From NCBI GenBank assembly GCA_002189035.1, contig NEEC01000015.1:930001-994000 (forward strand): a stretch of DNA of 64,000 bases. Direction: 5' to 3'. The notes beneath the pieces were generated by a model, which saw nothing but the letters and a program-made list of their open reading frames with translations, did not search any database and had not been told where the DNA came from. This stretch comes from Utricularia gibba. Taxonomy: Eukaryota > Streptophyta > Magnoliopsida > Lamiales > Lentibulariaceae. The position numbers were made by a program, and so were the translations under genes. Below are positions 48,501-59,918 of this stretch, piece by piece (position 1 is the first letter of the stretch; each line of letters opens with the position of its first letter).

Positions 48501-48880
48501 ACTACACTCTCCAGCCACAACAAATTCAGTGGCATTGAACACGACCCCGACTCAGCACAATCAATCCCAACAGCAACTCGCCCCCGGAGCACATCCCAAA
48601 ACCAAACCCCAACAAGTCCGATCATCCCACAACATGCTTCCTTACACCGGGTCATTTGCAAAATTGGCCATACTTCTATTCTATCTCATACTCTAAGATA
48701 AGAATTTTTTTAAGAATGACCAAATTTGTAATACACACTGCTTAGACGCCCAAATAAGGTTAATCATGTTTAAAAAGTGATCTGTAAGAGACTCAGCAGC
48801 ACCATTTTTTTGCAAGAAATTATTAGAAAGTAAATTGAATTTAGATCATTAATACTGGTTGGAGTAAGAATAATGATCAC
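45540..48880. other. AT-rich intergenic region with an inverted telobox
   Basis: No gene is supported. The frame at 46195-46410 shows no family motif. A CAGA tetranucleotide run occurs at about 46080. A perfect inverted telobox TTAGGGTTT-G-AAACCCTAA lies at 47552-47570, with another TTTTAGGGTTTT near 47595 and CCTAACCCTAA near 47825. Confidence 0.5.
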
Positions 48881-50605
48881 CTGATAAGGGGAGGAGTCCG
48901 GGAGGTCGTCTTAGGAACCAATGGGTTTATGGGAACACCCGTACGGAGTTGGTATCATGGGCAGGGGCGAAGATGAAACCAGATTATCCCCTGCGGGCAG
49001 TAAAAGCAATTTACTGTCACAGTAGCATCAACAGGAGGGAAAATTTGGTTGACTGTGACCACATGGTGAGGGGTTTTTGTCCAGGTCCTCATTATTCTGC
49101 TCTGTGATACCTCGCTATCCGCTGCACGGCGATGCCAATGCTAGAACCGCAGAAGACTAGCAGTAGTACCTTGACCAGAGAATCCTCTTCAGTGCAGGAC
49201 CTGTTACAACGAAATGTAAGTGGTCCTTGCCCACCAAATGATCCAACAGGCTCAGCAGTCTGGTATCAAGGATGACTCCATTGTGTGTGTGCCTGGTGCT
49301 GCACTGATCCAGCGTTTCCAGTGAAAGAAAACCAACGCATGAGGTCATAATAAAATGCAGTGGTGCCAGTTCATGCACGGCGAGGTGGGATGGTTCGGAC
49401 AAGTGCACATAAAATAGTGCATCACATAAGCCACTTAACGTTCATTTTTCCAATAAAAACCCCTTACCGGAAGTGGCGTCGAAGATCATAGACTTGCAGA
49501 TTTTATGTGGACAGGAAAACCGCCCATTTTTAAGATTATCGTGATGCAGAATGCATGGCCACATTATACTGGCATTAAGAGGAGATCATGCATGCTCTGC
49601 AGTGTCACGAGGGCTTACATTCTGATGACATTCAGCTGATTGCTTCTGGTTCTGTGTCATTTTCCAGGCCAACGACATGCTGAAAAAAGTGTATGGCCGA
49701 GGGTATCCTCCATCTGCATCTGCAATTTGTGTTGAGAGTTAAGGACAAGCAGTGAAGGAAAGAACTGAATCGCCCTTAAACTGCAGGTTACTAATAAAGC
49801 ATATTCAAAAGGGAAGGTGACGCCAGTGCAAAATTACACTCGGGTTAAAGAAATGAGCAAAACCAAGCATGCGTATGAAGGAACATGTGACAATATTAAA
49901 AAAACGGCTCCTTTTCTTTCTAGAGTTTCTACAGCATGTTACAAAAACTTTGTAGTCCACAGGCTTACAAAGTACTGAAAAACTTCAAGAAACATCCGCA
50001 AGATGAAAGCTTTGCAAGAAATGAACATTGGAGGTGGTGCAAAGAGTTTGAGCGCATTAGTTCCTATTGAATACAGAATTCGTCTTCATAGAACAATGCT
50101 TTCTGTACACTCAGGGAACGAAGATTGAATCCGCTTTCCAAATCAATGTTGCTGCCGATGCCAACTGTTCCAGACAATACACCAGCCTATTTGCATGCTT
50201 CCATGAATAGGCCATCTGGCGCCATGTAAACGAAGTTCATCATAGGAATGGATATTGCATCACATAGCCATAAAATAATAACGTAACTACTTGATCCAGC
50301 AACCGGGAGAAAAGCCAATGATACCGTTGGTTGATGTGTGTGTCCTTATGATGTCGGACATGGTGATACCCTAAAACTAAACCGTTGACTTCAGTATCAA
50401 AATGCACCTTGCGTGAGAAGCGGCTGTTTGGATTATCAGCGAGGCCAATGACTTTGCCTGCTTAGATCAGTTTATCCGTTGACGATCACGTGGAGTTACA
50501 AGATGAAATGCTTGACTTCCGGGGGCTCCACCCACTCCTTCAAGATTTTGTCTTATGGGCATTCTATGGTCGCCAAGATTTTGACACAGATCAAAAGTTA
50601 ACGAG
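48881..50605. other. Region upstream of the psaH pseudogene, includes repeat copy A
   Basis: Moderate GC and no intact frame of note. Bases about 49990-50333 are a diverged direct copy of 51340-51669. The remainder is unexplained and may be decayed gene or transposon sequence. Confidence 0.4.
49990..50333. repeat. Diverged direct repeat, copy A
   Basis: Matches copy B (51340-51669) in order over its whole length: AGATGAAAGC, GAACATTGGAGGTG, ATTCGT/ATTTGC, GATTG, CCTATTTGCA/CTTATTTGCA, TATTGCAT, CTACTTGAT and CAATGATACC. Copy B is the 3' flank of MPS1. Confidence 0.65.
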
Positions 50606-51162
50606 ATGGCTTCGATCGCGACAGCAACCGTCGTGAACGGCCTCGCCAGAAGCTCCATCTCCGGCAATAAGCTATTCGCCAAGCCATCTCGCGCATCCTT
50701 GAAGCCCACCACCTCCAAGTAACCAATTTGGTCTTATGGCCATTCTTCGTTCAAATCCTGATGGGGTGGAAGTGAAACTGGTTGTAGTGTTGGTGCTGTG
50801 GCCGCCAAATATGGGGACAAAAGCGCCTACTTCGATCTGAAAGACATCCCAAGCACCACCGGGCAATAGGATTTGTAAGGTTACGATGCCCCATCGCCTT
50901 ATAACCCTCTCCAGGTCCATTAAACACTATCTGGAGAAATTAATTTGGAACCGAAAACTGTTACAGAGCAAGTTCTTTGAGACATTTGCTGCTCCATTCA
51001 CCAAAAAGGGGTTTGCTGCTTAAGTTCTTGAACTTGGGAGGTGGTACTGCGCTTGCCTACGCGAGCTCCCAAGCAACAGGAGATGTTCTGCGCATCGTCA
51101 AAGGCCCACAGCTTCCACCAAAGCTTGGGCCTAATGGCATATTCAACTTGCATGCTGATTAG
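50606..51162 (+). pseudogene. Photosystem I subunit VI (psaH) pseudogene
   Basis: Three exon-like blocks: 50606-50718, 50788-50914 and 50967-51162, with splice signals still recognisable, so it is a duplicated rather than processed copy. Exon 1 encodes a psaH-like transit peptide (MASIATATVVNGLARSS). Exon 2 reads VGAVAAKYGDKSAYFDL and then YDAPSPYNPLQ. Exon 3 reads [15 protein letters not shown] and, one frame over, [11 protein letters not shown] and PPKLGP. The family's TGQWDLYG segment is broken by two nonsense codons (TAG 50867-50869 for Trp, TAA 50876-50878 for Tyr). An extra A in A5 at 51003-51007 shifts the frame. The end (NGIFNLHAD) differs from the family. Functional psaH would dock LHCII to PSI. 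Confidence 0.85.
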
Positions 51163-51339
51163 TACATGTACAAGCTTGTAAGCATGTTCTGATCATGCAA
51201 TTGTTCTGACCACCTGAAGAAATTCATCCTCTTTATGCATTTTTCTTCTTGGATATTTTCAGCGGAATATGGATGACTGCGGCACTTGAATTAATCCACT
51301 TACCGGAGCTTCAACCCGGGATAAGACACTTGGTCAAGC

Positions 51340-51669
51340 ATAGACAAGATGAAAGCCTTATAGAATCTCACTGGCTGAACATTGGAGGTGATAAAGGGAG
51401 TTCCAAAACATCAATTCCTACCAAATACAAAATTTGCGGTGACAGATAAGCTTTTCTCAACTGACTCCGAGATTGGGCATGGATCCGGATCCATATTGCC
51501 GCTGATATGCAAACTTGAAATGCAAATCGTGCCTTAATACGCACAGCTTATTTGCACTTCTTAATGAAAATGAATCATCTAGAGCCACGTAAATGTAATA
51601 GCTATTGCATATCACCTTTGCACTACTTGATTCGGAAAGCGGGTGAACAGTCAATGATACCACTGTTGG
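51340..51669. repeat. Diverged direct repeat, copy B
   Basis: Partner of copy A, about 1.35 kb away in the same orientation. It abuts the MPS1 stop codon (51674) and so is the MPS1 3' UTR and flank. The psaH pseudogene lies between the two copies. Confidence 0.65.
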
Positions 51670-51673
51670 CGTT

Positions 51674-54600
51674 TTATAAGTTTGAAAACACATCATGCAG
51701 TTGATGCCAGGTAGTTGAAGCCTTATACAGAAACTTGCACAGATGCTCTCTTGAAGCACTCGAACCAGGTTGAACCATTAACCCTGGGTTCATCAGCATA
51801 TCCTGCAGTTGGGAGCACAGCTCCAGAATTTCCCGATCGTCTGGACTAGATTCAGTAATTAGTTGAAGCAACTTACAACTTTGAACATGCGAATTCAGAC
51901 TTGGTAATTCAGGTTGAATGGGAGGAGCCAGAAAAGGATGCCGGAGTAGTTGAGGAATCCTCCATCGTTTATTACGGTCCCAAGCGAGACATTTCCTCAT
52001 TAAATCGAGAAGCCAGGGGTTGGAAACTGGCTCGTACCAAATCTCATAAGTAGGATCTGTTATGACCTTGAATTTGGACAAGAAAGTTTTGTATTCTGAA
52101 AAGGGAGTCCGACCATAAACCATCTGGTAGAGGATGCAACCTAGGGACCAGATATCTGATGGAAGGCCACATTTTATTATAATTCCATTTGCATCCATCT
52201 CATTACACATGAATGCTTCAGGAGACATATAACTTAAAGTTCCCACCTGGAGTGATCACGTAAACTTGGATTAGGAGCATGATGAGAGCATGGATGCATG
52301 AATGGTCAAGAACTGTACTAGAATATACTGAATGATCATGAGATACCTAAAAACTTAAGAAATATGCTCTGAAATGCATGCTCTCAAATAAAAATGGCAT
52401 TTAGATTGAAAAACCTGAGAATCCCGCTGAATGTTGGTGGTGTCGTTCATTATTGCCTTGGCGATGCCAAAATCAATTAGTTTCAGTGAACCTTTTACAA
52501 GAAGAAAATTTGCTGGCTTCAGGTCAGAGTGCACAATTCGTTCCTTGTGAATGGTGTTAACTGCCATAAGTATTTGCTGCCAATAGAATCGCAGCCAGTT
52601 CTCGTCTATTGATGCATTACCGCCAGAAGCATCTATTTCTTTCCATTTCTGAGATAGCATGTGTGCTAAATCAATTTCCCCATATTCAAGAACCATGTAC
52701 ACATAACCATCGTCTCTCACCCTGCCATCCTTACTCATGGAACCATCCATCACTTCCTGCAGCAAAGTTTTATCTGTCACCTAAGAAGAAAATGAGAAGC
52801 ATAAGGACGATAATCGGACTGCTTGCCCATGAAAAAAAGTATCAAATAAAAATTATCAAGGCAGCAAGCAGCTAATAGCAGAAATGCACCTCATAGTCAA
52901 TTAGTTGAATAATGTTCTCCTTTCCTCTCAATCTGTTTAAGTAGTGGATCTCCTGGCAGAACCCGTATGCTGTTGCGTAGTCACGACCTTTGAGTTTAAT
53001 CTTCTTCAAAGCATAGATTTTGCAATCTGACGATATGACTTTGTGGACTTCACTACTCCCTCCACTTCCTATCTTACCAAGCCTTTGATATAGTTTTCCA
53101 TTAACTTTGAAAAACATATCAGGGTCATAACCTCTTTTCCGTGATGTGGAGGGTGCTTTACCAGCAACAGCAGTTTCAAGTTTATCCTTGGGATTGCCTG
53201 CTGGCTCTGGTGGAGCGATTCTATCCAATCTAGAGGGCAGGGATTTAGCATCAGCTGCATTATTTTCTTCTAAACGGGTTCCTTCTTGAGGGAAAACGTT
53301 TGAAGCACTATGCTCTTTCGGGCAACTGTTCTGCAACTTCTCAGATGGATTGGATGAACTTTCCAAGGGCGTGGCAGTGAAGGAAATGAGAGATTGGGAG
53401 GTCAAAGCTGATTTACAAGTTCCATCGGGATCAGCATATTTCAATAAAGAACATGATGATATGGCATTGGCCAATTTAACTTCAGGTTCTTCATGAGGCT
53501 CCTTGCTAGAACAACTTCCAAGTGTTGGAGGTTGTGAGCTGTAACCGACGGAGCTAGCCCAGGAGCAGAGATTGGGTTGTTAAAAGTTGAATTAACACAA
53601 GATGACCCAGCCACAGATGACTGATTCATGACATTACCCAAGTCTTTCTGCAGAAAGTTTCCACGCTGATGTTGATGATCCAGAATGCCAGGTGTTCTCT
53701 GATCTAAATATGAAGAAATCCCACCCTCAGACCTAACACAACTACTCACTTTGATGCTCTCGAAACCGTACTGATGCTTGCCTTGATTGATAACATCTGG
53801 CATATGCCCATGGTTGCTCTCTACCCATTCTTTTTCTGCCAATCAAAGTAAATTAATATGAGCGAGCAATGAGCAATTCCTACTACTTCCACATTCATAA
53901 TCCATACTTACGAAAGAACTTGCTTTGAGAGATGGAAAAAACAAGCATTGGTTGACAGTAGGTGGAAAAAAAAAATTTACCGCAGGACACAGCAAGATTT
54001 TGGGAGGAAAAATGGGCGTTCCTCATCACATCAACGGTACCGATTCCATTATCTAAACTCGACGAAGCATTAGCATTACTACTTAAAGAAATCATTGAAA
54101 CTCCAATTTGAGCAGCCTGAGTTGCATCAGGATAGGTATCCTCTCTTGATGATTCTGATGGTGGAGTTATGCATAAATGATCCTTTTTATCTACCATTAA
54201 GCCTTTTGATCTCTCAGACTGCAAGAAATCCTCCCTTCTCCTGCTGTCAGTGGGCTGTGAGTTTATATTTGTTTCTTTGGAAATCTCTCGTCGTGCAGCC
54301 AAAACTCTCCTTGATTCGTACTATTTGATTGCATCATACCTATATGCCGACAGTGCATTATCAAGAAAAAATCAGAGAAAAAGCCCAAAAATCAAGCAAG
54401 AAACCGCTGATATCACATCACACATTCATTAGACCCACCAACATGCCGGCTCATGGAAATTCATCCATTAGGAAGGAAGCATAACAAGGATCAATAGCAG
54501 AAACCCAAATAAGGCAGAAGTATACCTACTGGACGGTGTCTTTTGAAGGCAGCCTGAACATGCCTGACCAAGTCGGGAGGAGACGAGGATGATGAAGACG

Positions 54601-54748
54601 TGCTCGAGGTGCAAGTAATGGATGTATTGAATGTGCGGCTAATATTAACGGAATCAGGATTAATGTTGACTGGGCGACTCAGATTCGGCTTGAAGAACCT
54701 TGCTGCCGCTGGTGCGTCTGGAACTTCAGACTGCCGTTCCATCGACAA
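51674..54748 (-). CDS. MPS1: MPS1/TTK-type spindle checkpoint kinase; one frameshift
   Basis: Dual-specificity kinase of the mitotic and meiotic spindle checkpoint. Exons: 54748-54526, 54304-53981, 53835-52890, 52780-52415 and 52246-51674; about 810 residues. The N-terminal half is long, Ser-rich and of low conservation. The kinase domain begins at [20 protein letters not shown]. It continues with ALKKIKLK (VAIK Lys), the catalytic loop [20 protein letters not shown] (DFG), [10 protein letters not shown] and [20 protein letters not shown]. The activation-loop start [20 protein letters not shown] is typical of MPS1. In exon 3 the frame shifts near 53545-53552: the end of SAPGLAPS must connect to [12 protein letters not shown], one base lost. 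It matches At1g77720 (PPK1/AtMPS1) from memory. Confidence 0.92.
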
Positions 54749-55165
54749 TAAGCTGGAGCATTTCTAGGGTTCCGCGAAATTAGAAAGGAATAGGAGCTCA
54801 AGCAGATGCCGCCATTGAAGACCTCCACCACCGGTGCCCTTCCGCGGAAACCAGAGGAAACCGAAATGATTTTGAACTTCGTTCTGGCGCCCCCAAACGA
54901 TTTCCGTGATACTTTAATTGGGCCAGAAGGCCCAATAAACTATTACCTATCTGCGCACCGACGGCCCAATATTTATTTATTCTTTTATAAATTAAAATAA
55001 ATTCATATGTAGCGCTACTTTAGTCTTTAGACATGCGCCTTCTGACCGTTGGCTAATGATGCCTCTTTTCATGTCTCTCATGCTCTTTTGTCTTTACCTT
55101 TTTCCAGTTACCATCATCGCATACATATACACTCCGCCATCTTCGTTCCTTCTTCTGCAACACCC
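54749..55165. promoter_or_regulatory. Divergent promoter with site II and an MSA-like element
   Basis: Lies between MPS1 (start 54748, minus) and the zinc-finger gene (start 55166, plus). Site II motifs at 54919-54924, 54929-54934 and 54963-54968. On the minus strand, bases 55053-55043 read GCCAACGGTCA, matching the mitosis-specific activator consensus YCYAACGGYYA at 10 of 11 positions. MSA elements drive G2/M genes through MYB3R factors, fitting MPS1. Confidence 0.6.
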
Positions 55166-56403
55166 ATGGCGAAGAGAAGAACCCTCGCAAAAAGCACAAA
55201 ACACCAACTCTCTTCGAACAAGAAACCGCCAGCTTGGGCTGCTGTAAGAAGCCTTTTCACCTGCAAGTATCTTCTTCAAGTGGAGAACCAACCCCGGCTC
55301 CACGAATCGAAGAGAATCAAAGAGTGCAAGAAATACAAGTGCTCTGATTCACTGTGCACCAAAACAGAGGACGTGAGTGAACTCTATTTTATACTCTTCA
55401 GTTTGGTGTAAGAAGCCGTTTCAACCTGCAAGTGTTTTTCAGGTTGCGCAGAGACTCGATTTACTGAGGGAAGCAAAGAAGCGGTCTGACGGTCCGAACC
55501 GTTGCTCCTCTTCCTCGTCTTCGGCTTCTGTCGGAACGCCAATCTTTGGTTCTTCTCCGTGTTTCGTGGGTGCCCCGTTTAGGAGACTGTCAGGTTGCCG
55601 TGAGTGCAAAGCGGTGGTAGATCCAGTTCATGTGATGACGAGGGACCCTTCTCTGAAAAACGCCATTTTCCCCTGTCTTGATTGTGGAGAAATGTTCATG
55701 AAATCTGAATATTTGGAGCTTCATCATGCCGTCAGGCATGCCGTAACAGAGCTGGGGCCTGACGACACAACCAAGAACATAGTGGAGATCATCTTCCAGT
55801 CGAGCTGGGTGAAGAAGAATGCGCCATTATGCAAGATAGACCGCATCCTCAAGGTTCAAAATACAACCAGGACCTTAAGGAAGTTCGAAGAATACAGAGA
55901 GAGCATCAAGGCTAAAGCTACCAAGTTGCCGAACAAACACCCCCGCTGCATCGCCGATGGAAATGAGCTTCTCCGCTTCCACGGCGGCGCCGTCAAATGC
56001 TCCCTCGGACTCAACGGATCCTCCAGCTTATGCAGTTCCATTCCCAGCTGCGCCGTCTGTTCCGTCATCAGATACGGATTCAGGGCGATCTCCAGCTTCT
56101 CTTCTAAATGCGGTATAGCTGTATGCTATAAGCGTGAATTCTGCAGCACATTAAGCTGGTTTTTTAACTTCATCAGGTATACTCACCACTGGCACTAGCG
56201 TGTCAGCCCACGATCGGTGCACGGCGGCGGAGGACGGGAAGCGGGCGATGCTGGTATGCCGTGTTATCGCAGGCCGGGTGAAGAAGAGCCGAGATGGAAG
56301 CTCCGAGGATTATGATTCCGTGAGTTTCAGCTCCGACGAGCTGTATGTTTTCAATCCCAGGGCCATTCTTCCCTGCTTCGTTGTCATCTATACAGTGTGT
56401 TGA
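55166..56403 (+). CDS. C2H2-like zinc finger protein with PARP-like C-terminal fold
   Basis: Exons: 55166-55372, 55443-56112 and 56177-56403; 367 residues, all in phase. It opens with a basic stretch (MAKRRTLAKSTKHQ) and a Cys-rich patch. A C2H2-like finger is present in FPCLDCGEMFMKSEYLELHH followed by AVRHAV. Then come WVKKNAPLCKIDRILKVQNT, FEEYRESIK and an R-F-H-G motif. The C-terminus is GILTTGTSVSAHDR, AMLVCRVIAGRVKK and YVFNPRAILPCFVVIY. The second half resembles the PARP catalytic fold seen in the At1g75710/At4g27240 family, with HG retained (RFHGG), but ADP-ribosylation has not been shown to my knowledge. In-frame ATG 55049 lies upstream; 55166 has the better context (CCCATGGCG). Confidence 0.85.
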
Positions 56404-56911
56404 GTTTGATCATCCATTAGTGGAGGTAGTTAAGCTCACTAAGAAAATACAGGCACAAAACCATAAAACACTTTTCAATTATGAATTTATCGAGTATTAA
56501 TTTTAAAATGTTTTAAAATTAAAAAGATAAGTTATTTTATTACAACCCAAAATAATTATGAATTATTTTAAATATTCATAATTTGATAAAGTTAAGGACG
56601 TTCAGTTGAATTCACTATTTTTTTATTTTATATTCATAAAATGTTATTAATCCATTATAAAATTAATTCAAGTCAAAATCATAACTAAAACAGAAATTCA
56701 GTTATTGATACTGATTTTAAAATACGGATTTACAGTAAATTGTCAAAATAATGAAATATAAAAAAACAATATTTTAAATAATAATAATGATTAATAAATC
56801 ATTTTTAATTTTTTTATATTTTAAAATTGCCCAATGGGTTCACTGTGCAGGCAAAGCCTAATTATTAAATACTTGGGCTGCTGATGAAGGATTCTGTTCT
56901 GAGCCCGAAAC
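56404..56911. other. AT-rich intergenic stretch
   Basis: Very AT-rich from 56460 to 56820. A CAATGGG and TTGGGCTG near 56870 are the only promoter-like motifs before the next ATG. Confidence 0.5.
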
Positions 56912-57973
56912 ATGAAGGGGGTCGGAGGAGGGCCTCTTCTTTCGATCGGCGATCTGCTAAGCGACGTTGGAGATGAAAACGCCGGCGACTTTCAATCCCA
57001 AACGCAACCTGCTATCAGTTCAGAAGTTTTCAATGTTCCGGCATCTCATCTTCCCTTTATTTTCAAGGTGATTTATCCCTTTTAATTCGTTGACTGTGAA
57101 TAACCCTTTATTCAGGCATCCGTGGCATAATAATTGATAGATGACACGTTGATTTTGGACTGATGATTTCTGAAAAAGAAGGTTTTAGAAGGTATAATCA
57201 TTTGGTGCCCTGTTTGAGCATTGATTTGGGGTAGATAATTTTTCTTCAACAGCTTTCGTTCAACTTATGCTATAATTATTAAGAATTAGGAACTATTGGT
57301 AGTCAGCATAACCTAAAGATGCATTTTTTTTTGTAGAAAACTTCGTTTTATTCAATGAGATTGTGCAATATGGTTTAGGATTCAAGTTCTTTCCTTTTCA
57401 AATCAGATAGACTCGTATCTGAAAGAGGTTTACAGTAATATTCTTTCAAACTTTACTATTTGTCTCTCTTTTAAACGTGTTTTGTGATTGAGTAAATAGT
57501 TCTACAAGGTAGTGGAGCGTATCAAGATAAACAAATGGAATGATTTTACACAAGGAGCTTTTGCATTCATATGGAAAGTGTCTATTTCTCAGGAAAGCTT
57601 TGCTGAGTTGAAGGGAGCACTTGATGGAGCAGATCATTCATGGGCAGGCCTTACCCTTGAGGTAACGCCTATTTTCATGGATAGAGCATTGACGGATTTT
57701 CTCAAAATGCCTTATTTGTGTATGAATTGTCTTTGCTCTTATCAACCTTTATGTCGTGGATACCTGCTTATCAGTTTGCTTCATTCCCTGCTCTATTTCT
57801 AGCTATGCTCGGCACTGGAAACTGCGAACAAGATGATGGATTTGGCCCATTCCAATGGGGTCCTGTTATCTGAAAAAGTTGAAGAACTTGAGCAAATGGT
57901 AAGTAGAAGAGAGTCCGCATTTACAGCAGCTAAAGCCAACATCAGTCCCAGTTCTTCGAAGCCACCGAGTTGA
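56912..57973 (+). CDS. Small conserved plant protein of unknown function (coiled coil)
   Basis: Exons: 56912-57067, 57509-57661 and 57803-57973; 159 residues, every junction in phase. The N-terminus MKGVGGGPLLSIGDLLSDVG is followed by an acidic linker. The middle is amphipathic (SFAELKGALDGADHSWAGLT), and the C-terminal helix reads LCSALETANKMMDLAHSNGV, LLSEKVEELEQMV, with a coiled-coil heptad pattern. I recall similar short plant proteins with LSIGDLLSDV and DHSWTALTLK but no assigned function. No targeting signal or domain name can be given. Confidence 0.75.
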
Positions 57974-58474
57974 AGGCGTTGTTCAATGTGTTAGCCGTTA
58001 GGGTGGTGTTTATCCTTCATCGGGTGAAATTGAAAAGGATCGCAAGAATTGGGCCGGGGGTTTAGCCGGCCCACTAGTAAAATGTGGCCCATGTCGTTGA
58101 ATGCAGTCAACGTCTAGAACTAAACTTATCCATCCAACGGCTGGCGTGAATCGTACGTGATCGAACATCGACGGCCAGTATTGCTGTAAGGCTTGGGCCC
58201 ACGCCATTGCGCTTTCTTTCCCGTCATATGATTATATGAATCACTATCGCCACAAGCCAAAAGAAAAATTGGCCGTAATTGGAAATTTATCAGAAATAAA
58301 CCACTCATTCTCTCTCTCTCTCTCTCCCTCTCTCCCTCTCTCCCTCCCCGCTACACGACATCATCGCTCCCCTCTGTTGTTTTAAAACCTCCACTGCGCC
58401 GCCGTGCCGGACAATTCATGACAGTACTTCTGTACGGGGATCCGGCCTAGCGATAATCGGCGGAAAGATCTAAA
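57974..58474 (+). promoter_or_regulatory. Promoter and CT-rich leader of the MORN gene
   Basis: Site II-type GGCCCA/TGGGCC motifs occur near 58068, 58085 and 58194. A 40 bp CT microsatellite at 58309-58348 continues as CCCTCTCT repeats to about 58355, inside the probable 5' leader. Confidence 0.6.
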
Positions 58475-59918
58475 ATGGAGTCACCAAGGAGTCAGGGAAA
58501 GCTAACGAGGACGAACTCTTCGCTTCTCCGTTCATCTCCGACGATACGGTCGTCAATTCACAGTTTATCTTCACTGAGTGAGATTGATGGTGATCGGGAA
58601 ACTTTGGATTTGGAGGAGCAGAAGCCGCACGATAAACCGGCACCTCCATCACTGCGGCGTTCGTCGTCGCGTTTGGCGCCGGTTCTTGCACTAATTGTGC
58701 TGTGTGCATACGCTTTCGTTTCGTTTTTTAGTAGGAATAATATACCTGCGTCTGAGAGCTTACTTTTAGCTTTAATTCTCGTCGCGGTGCTGCTGTGTAT
58801 TGTTGCGAAAAACAAGGATCTAGCAAACAGGGTAGTTCATGTCTGTAAGCAGTTATGTGATGCATATGCTCAAAGATTCAGGTTCAACCCTTCTTTTCTT
58901 CCTTCCGGAGGCCATTCAGATTCTGTACAGTGGTACATAGGGGAAGCCAATTCCTATGAAATTGGCAGAAATAAATTGAAGAATGATCACAAGCTTGTCC
59001 ATGAACGAGTGGAGTTGTACGGTAATGGTGATCTCTATGAAGGAGAATTTCAGAAAGGGAGACCTGGTGGCAGTGGTGTGTACAATTACTTTGCCAGTGG
59101 TAGATATGAAGGGGATTGGATTGATGGCAAGTATGATGGTTTTGGGATTGAGACCTGGACAAAAGGAAGCAGATACAGGGGACAGTATAGACAAGGACTG
59201 AGGCATGGATGTGGGATCTTTAAGTTCTACACTGGTGACACTTATGCTGGAGAATGGTTCAATGGGCAGAGTCATGGTATTGGAGTTCAAACTTGTGCTG
59301 ATGGAAGTTGCTATATTGGGGAGTTCGAGTTTGGGGTTAAACATGGCCGTGGTTGCTACCACTTCAGGTTTGAAACTCATATATGAAATTCTGCAGATTG
59401 ATGCGATGTTCTTGTCAGATTTATCGATTGATCTTTATGCAGAAACGGAGATACATATGCAGGGGAGTATTTTGAAGACAAAATGCATGGTTTTGGAGTC
59501 TACCATTTCGCGAATGGCCATTATTACGAAGGTTCATGGCATGAGGGCCGTAAACAAGGCTATGGTATGTACACTTTCCGATCCGGTGACACGAGATGGG
59601 GCGAATGGGACAGCGGCAATCTCAAGGTGCCACATCCTGCACTGTCGGAACCTGTTCTCCATGCTATTCAGGTAATAATCCAGCATCCCAATACTCCCTT
59701 AAAATCCCTAGTTTAAAATCTAGTGAATTTGAGCTCATCTTATCACGTAGTCCGCAAGAACGACATCTGAAAGCGCCATTCATCTTCGTCGCGTGGACGA
59801 GCAAGTGAACAAGGCAGTCGCGGCAGCAAACAAAGCAGCTGCTGCTGCTAGGGTTGCAGCAATCAAGGCTGTTCAGAATAGAATTGATGGAAAATTTTGC
59901 AACATCGACAACATCTGA
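58475..59918 (+). CDS. Membrane-anchored MORN-repeat protein (At1g77660-like)
   Basis: Exons: 58475-59367, 59443-59671 and 59751-59918; 429 residues, in phase. The Ser-rich N-terminus is followed by two hydrophobic segments (APVLALIVLCAYAFVSFF and SLLLALILVAVLLCIVA, about residues 68-112). From about residue 185 come eight MORN repeats (first NGDLYEGEFQKGRPGGSGVY, later NGDTYAGEYFEDKMHGFGVY). The C-terminal tail is an Ala-rich helix (VNKAVAAANKAAAAARVAAI). MORN repeats usually bind membranes or phospholipids. Databases sometimes label relatives SET7/9 for the shared MORN repeats, but no SET methyltransferase domain is present here. Confidence 0.88.

Noticed and set aside
54300..54312. Apparent frameshift at the MPS1 exon 1/2 junction
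   Set aside because: Using the acceptor GGAGAG before TTTTGG (exon start 54304) keeps phase, so no error is needed.
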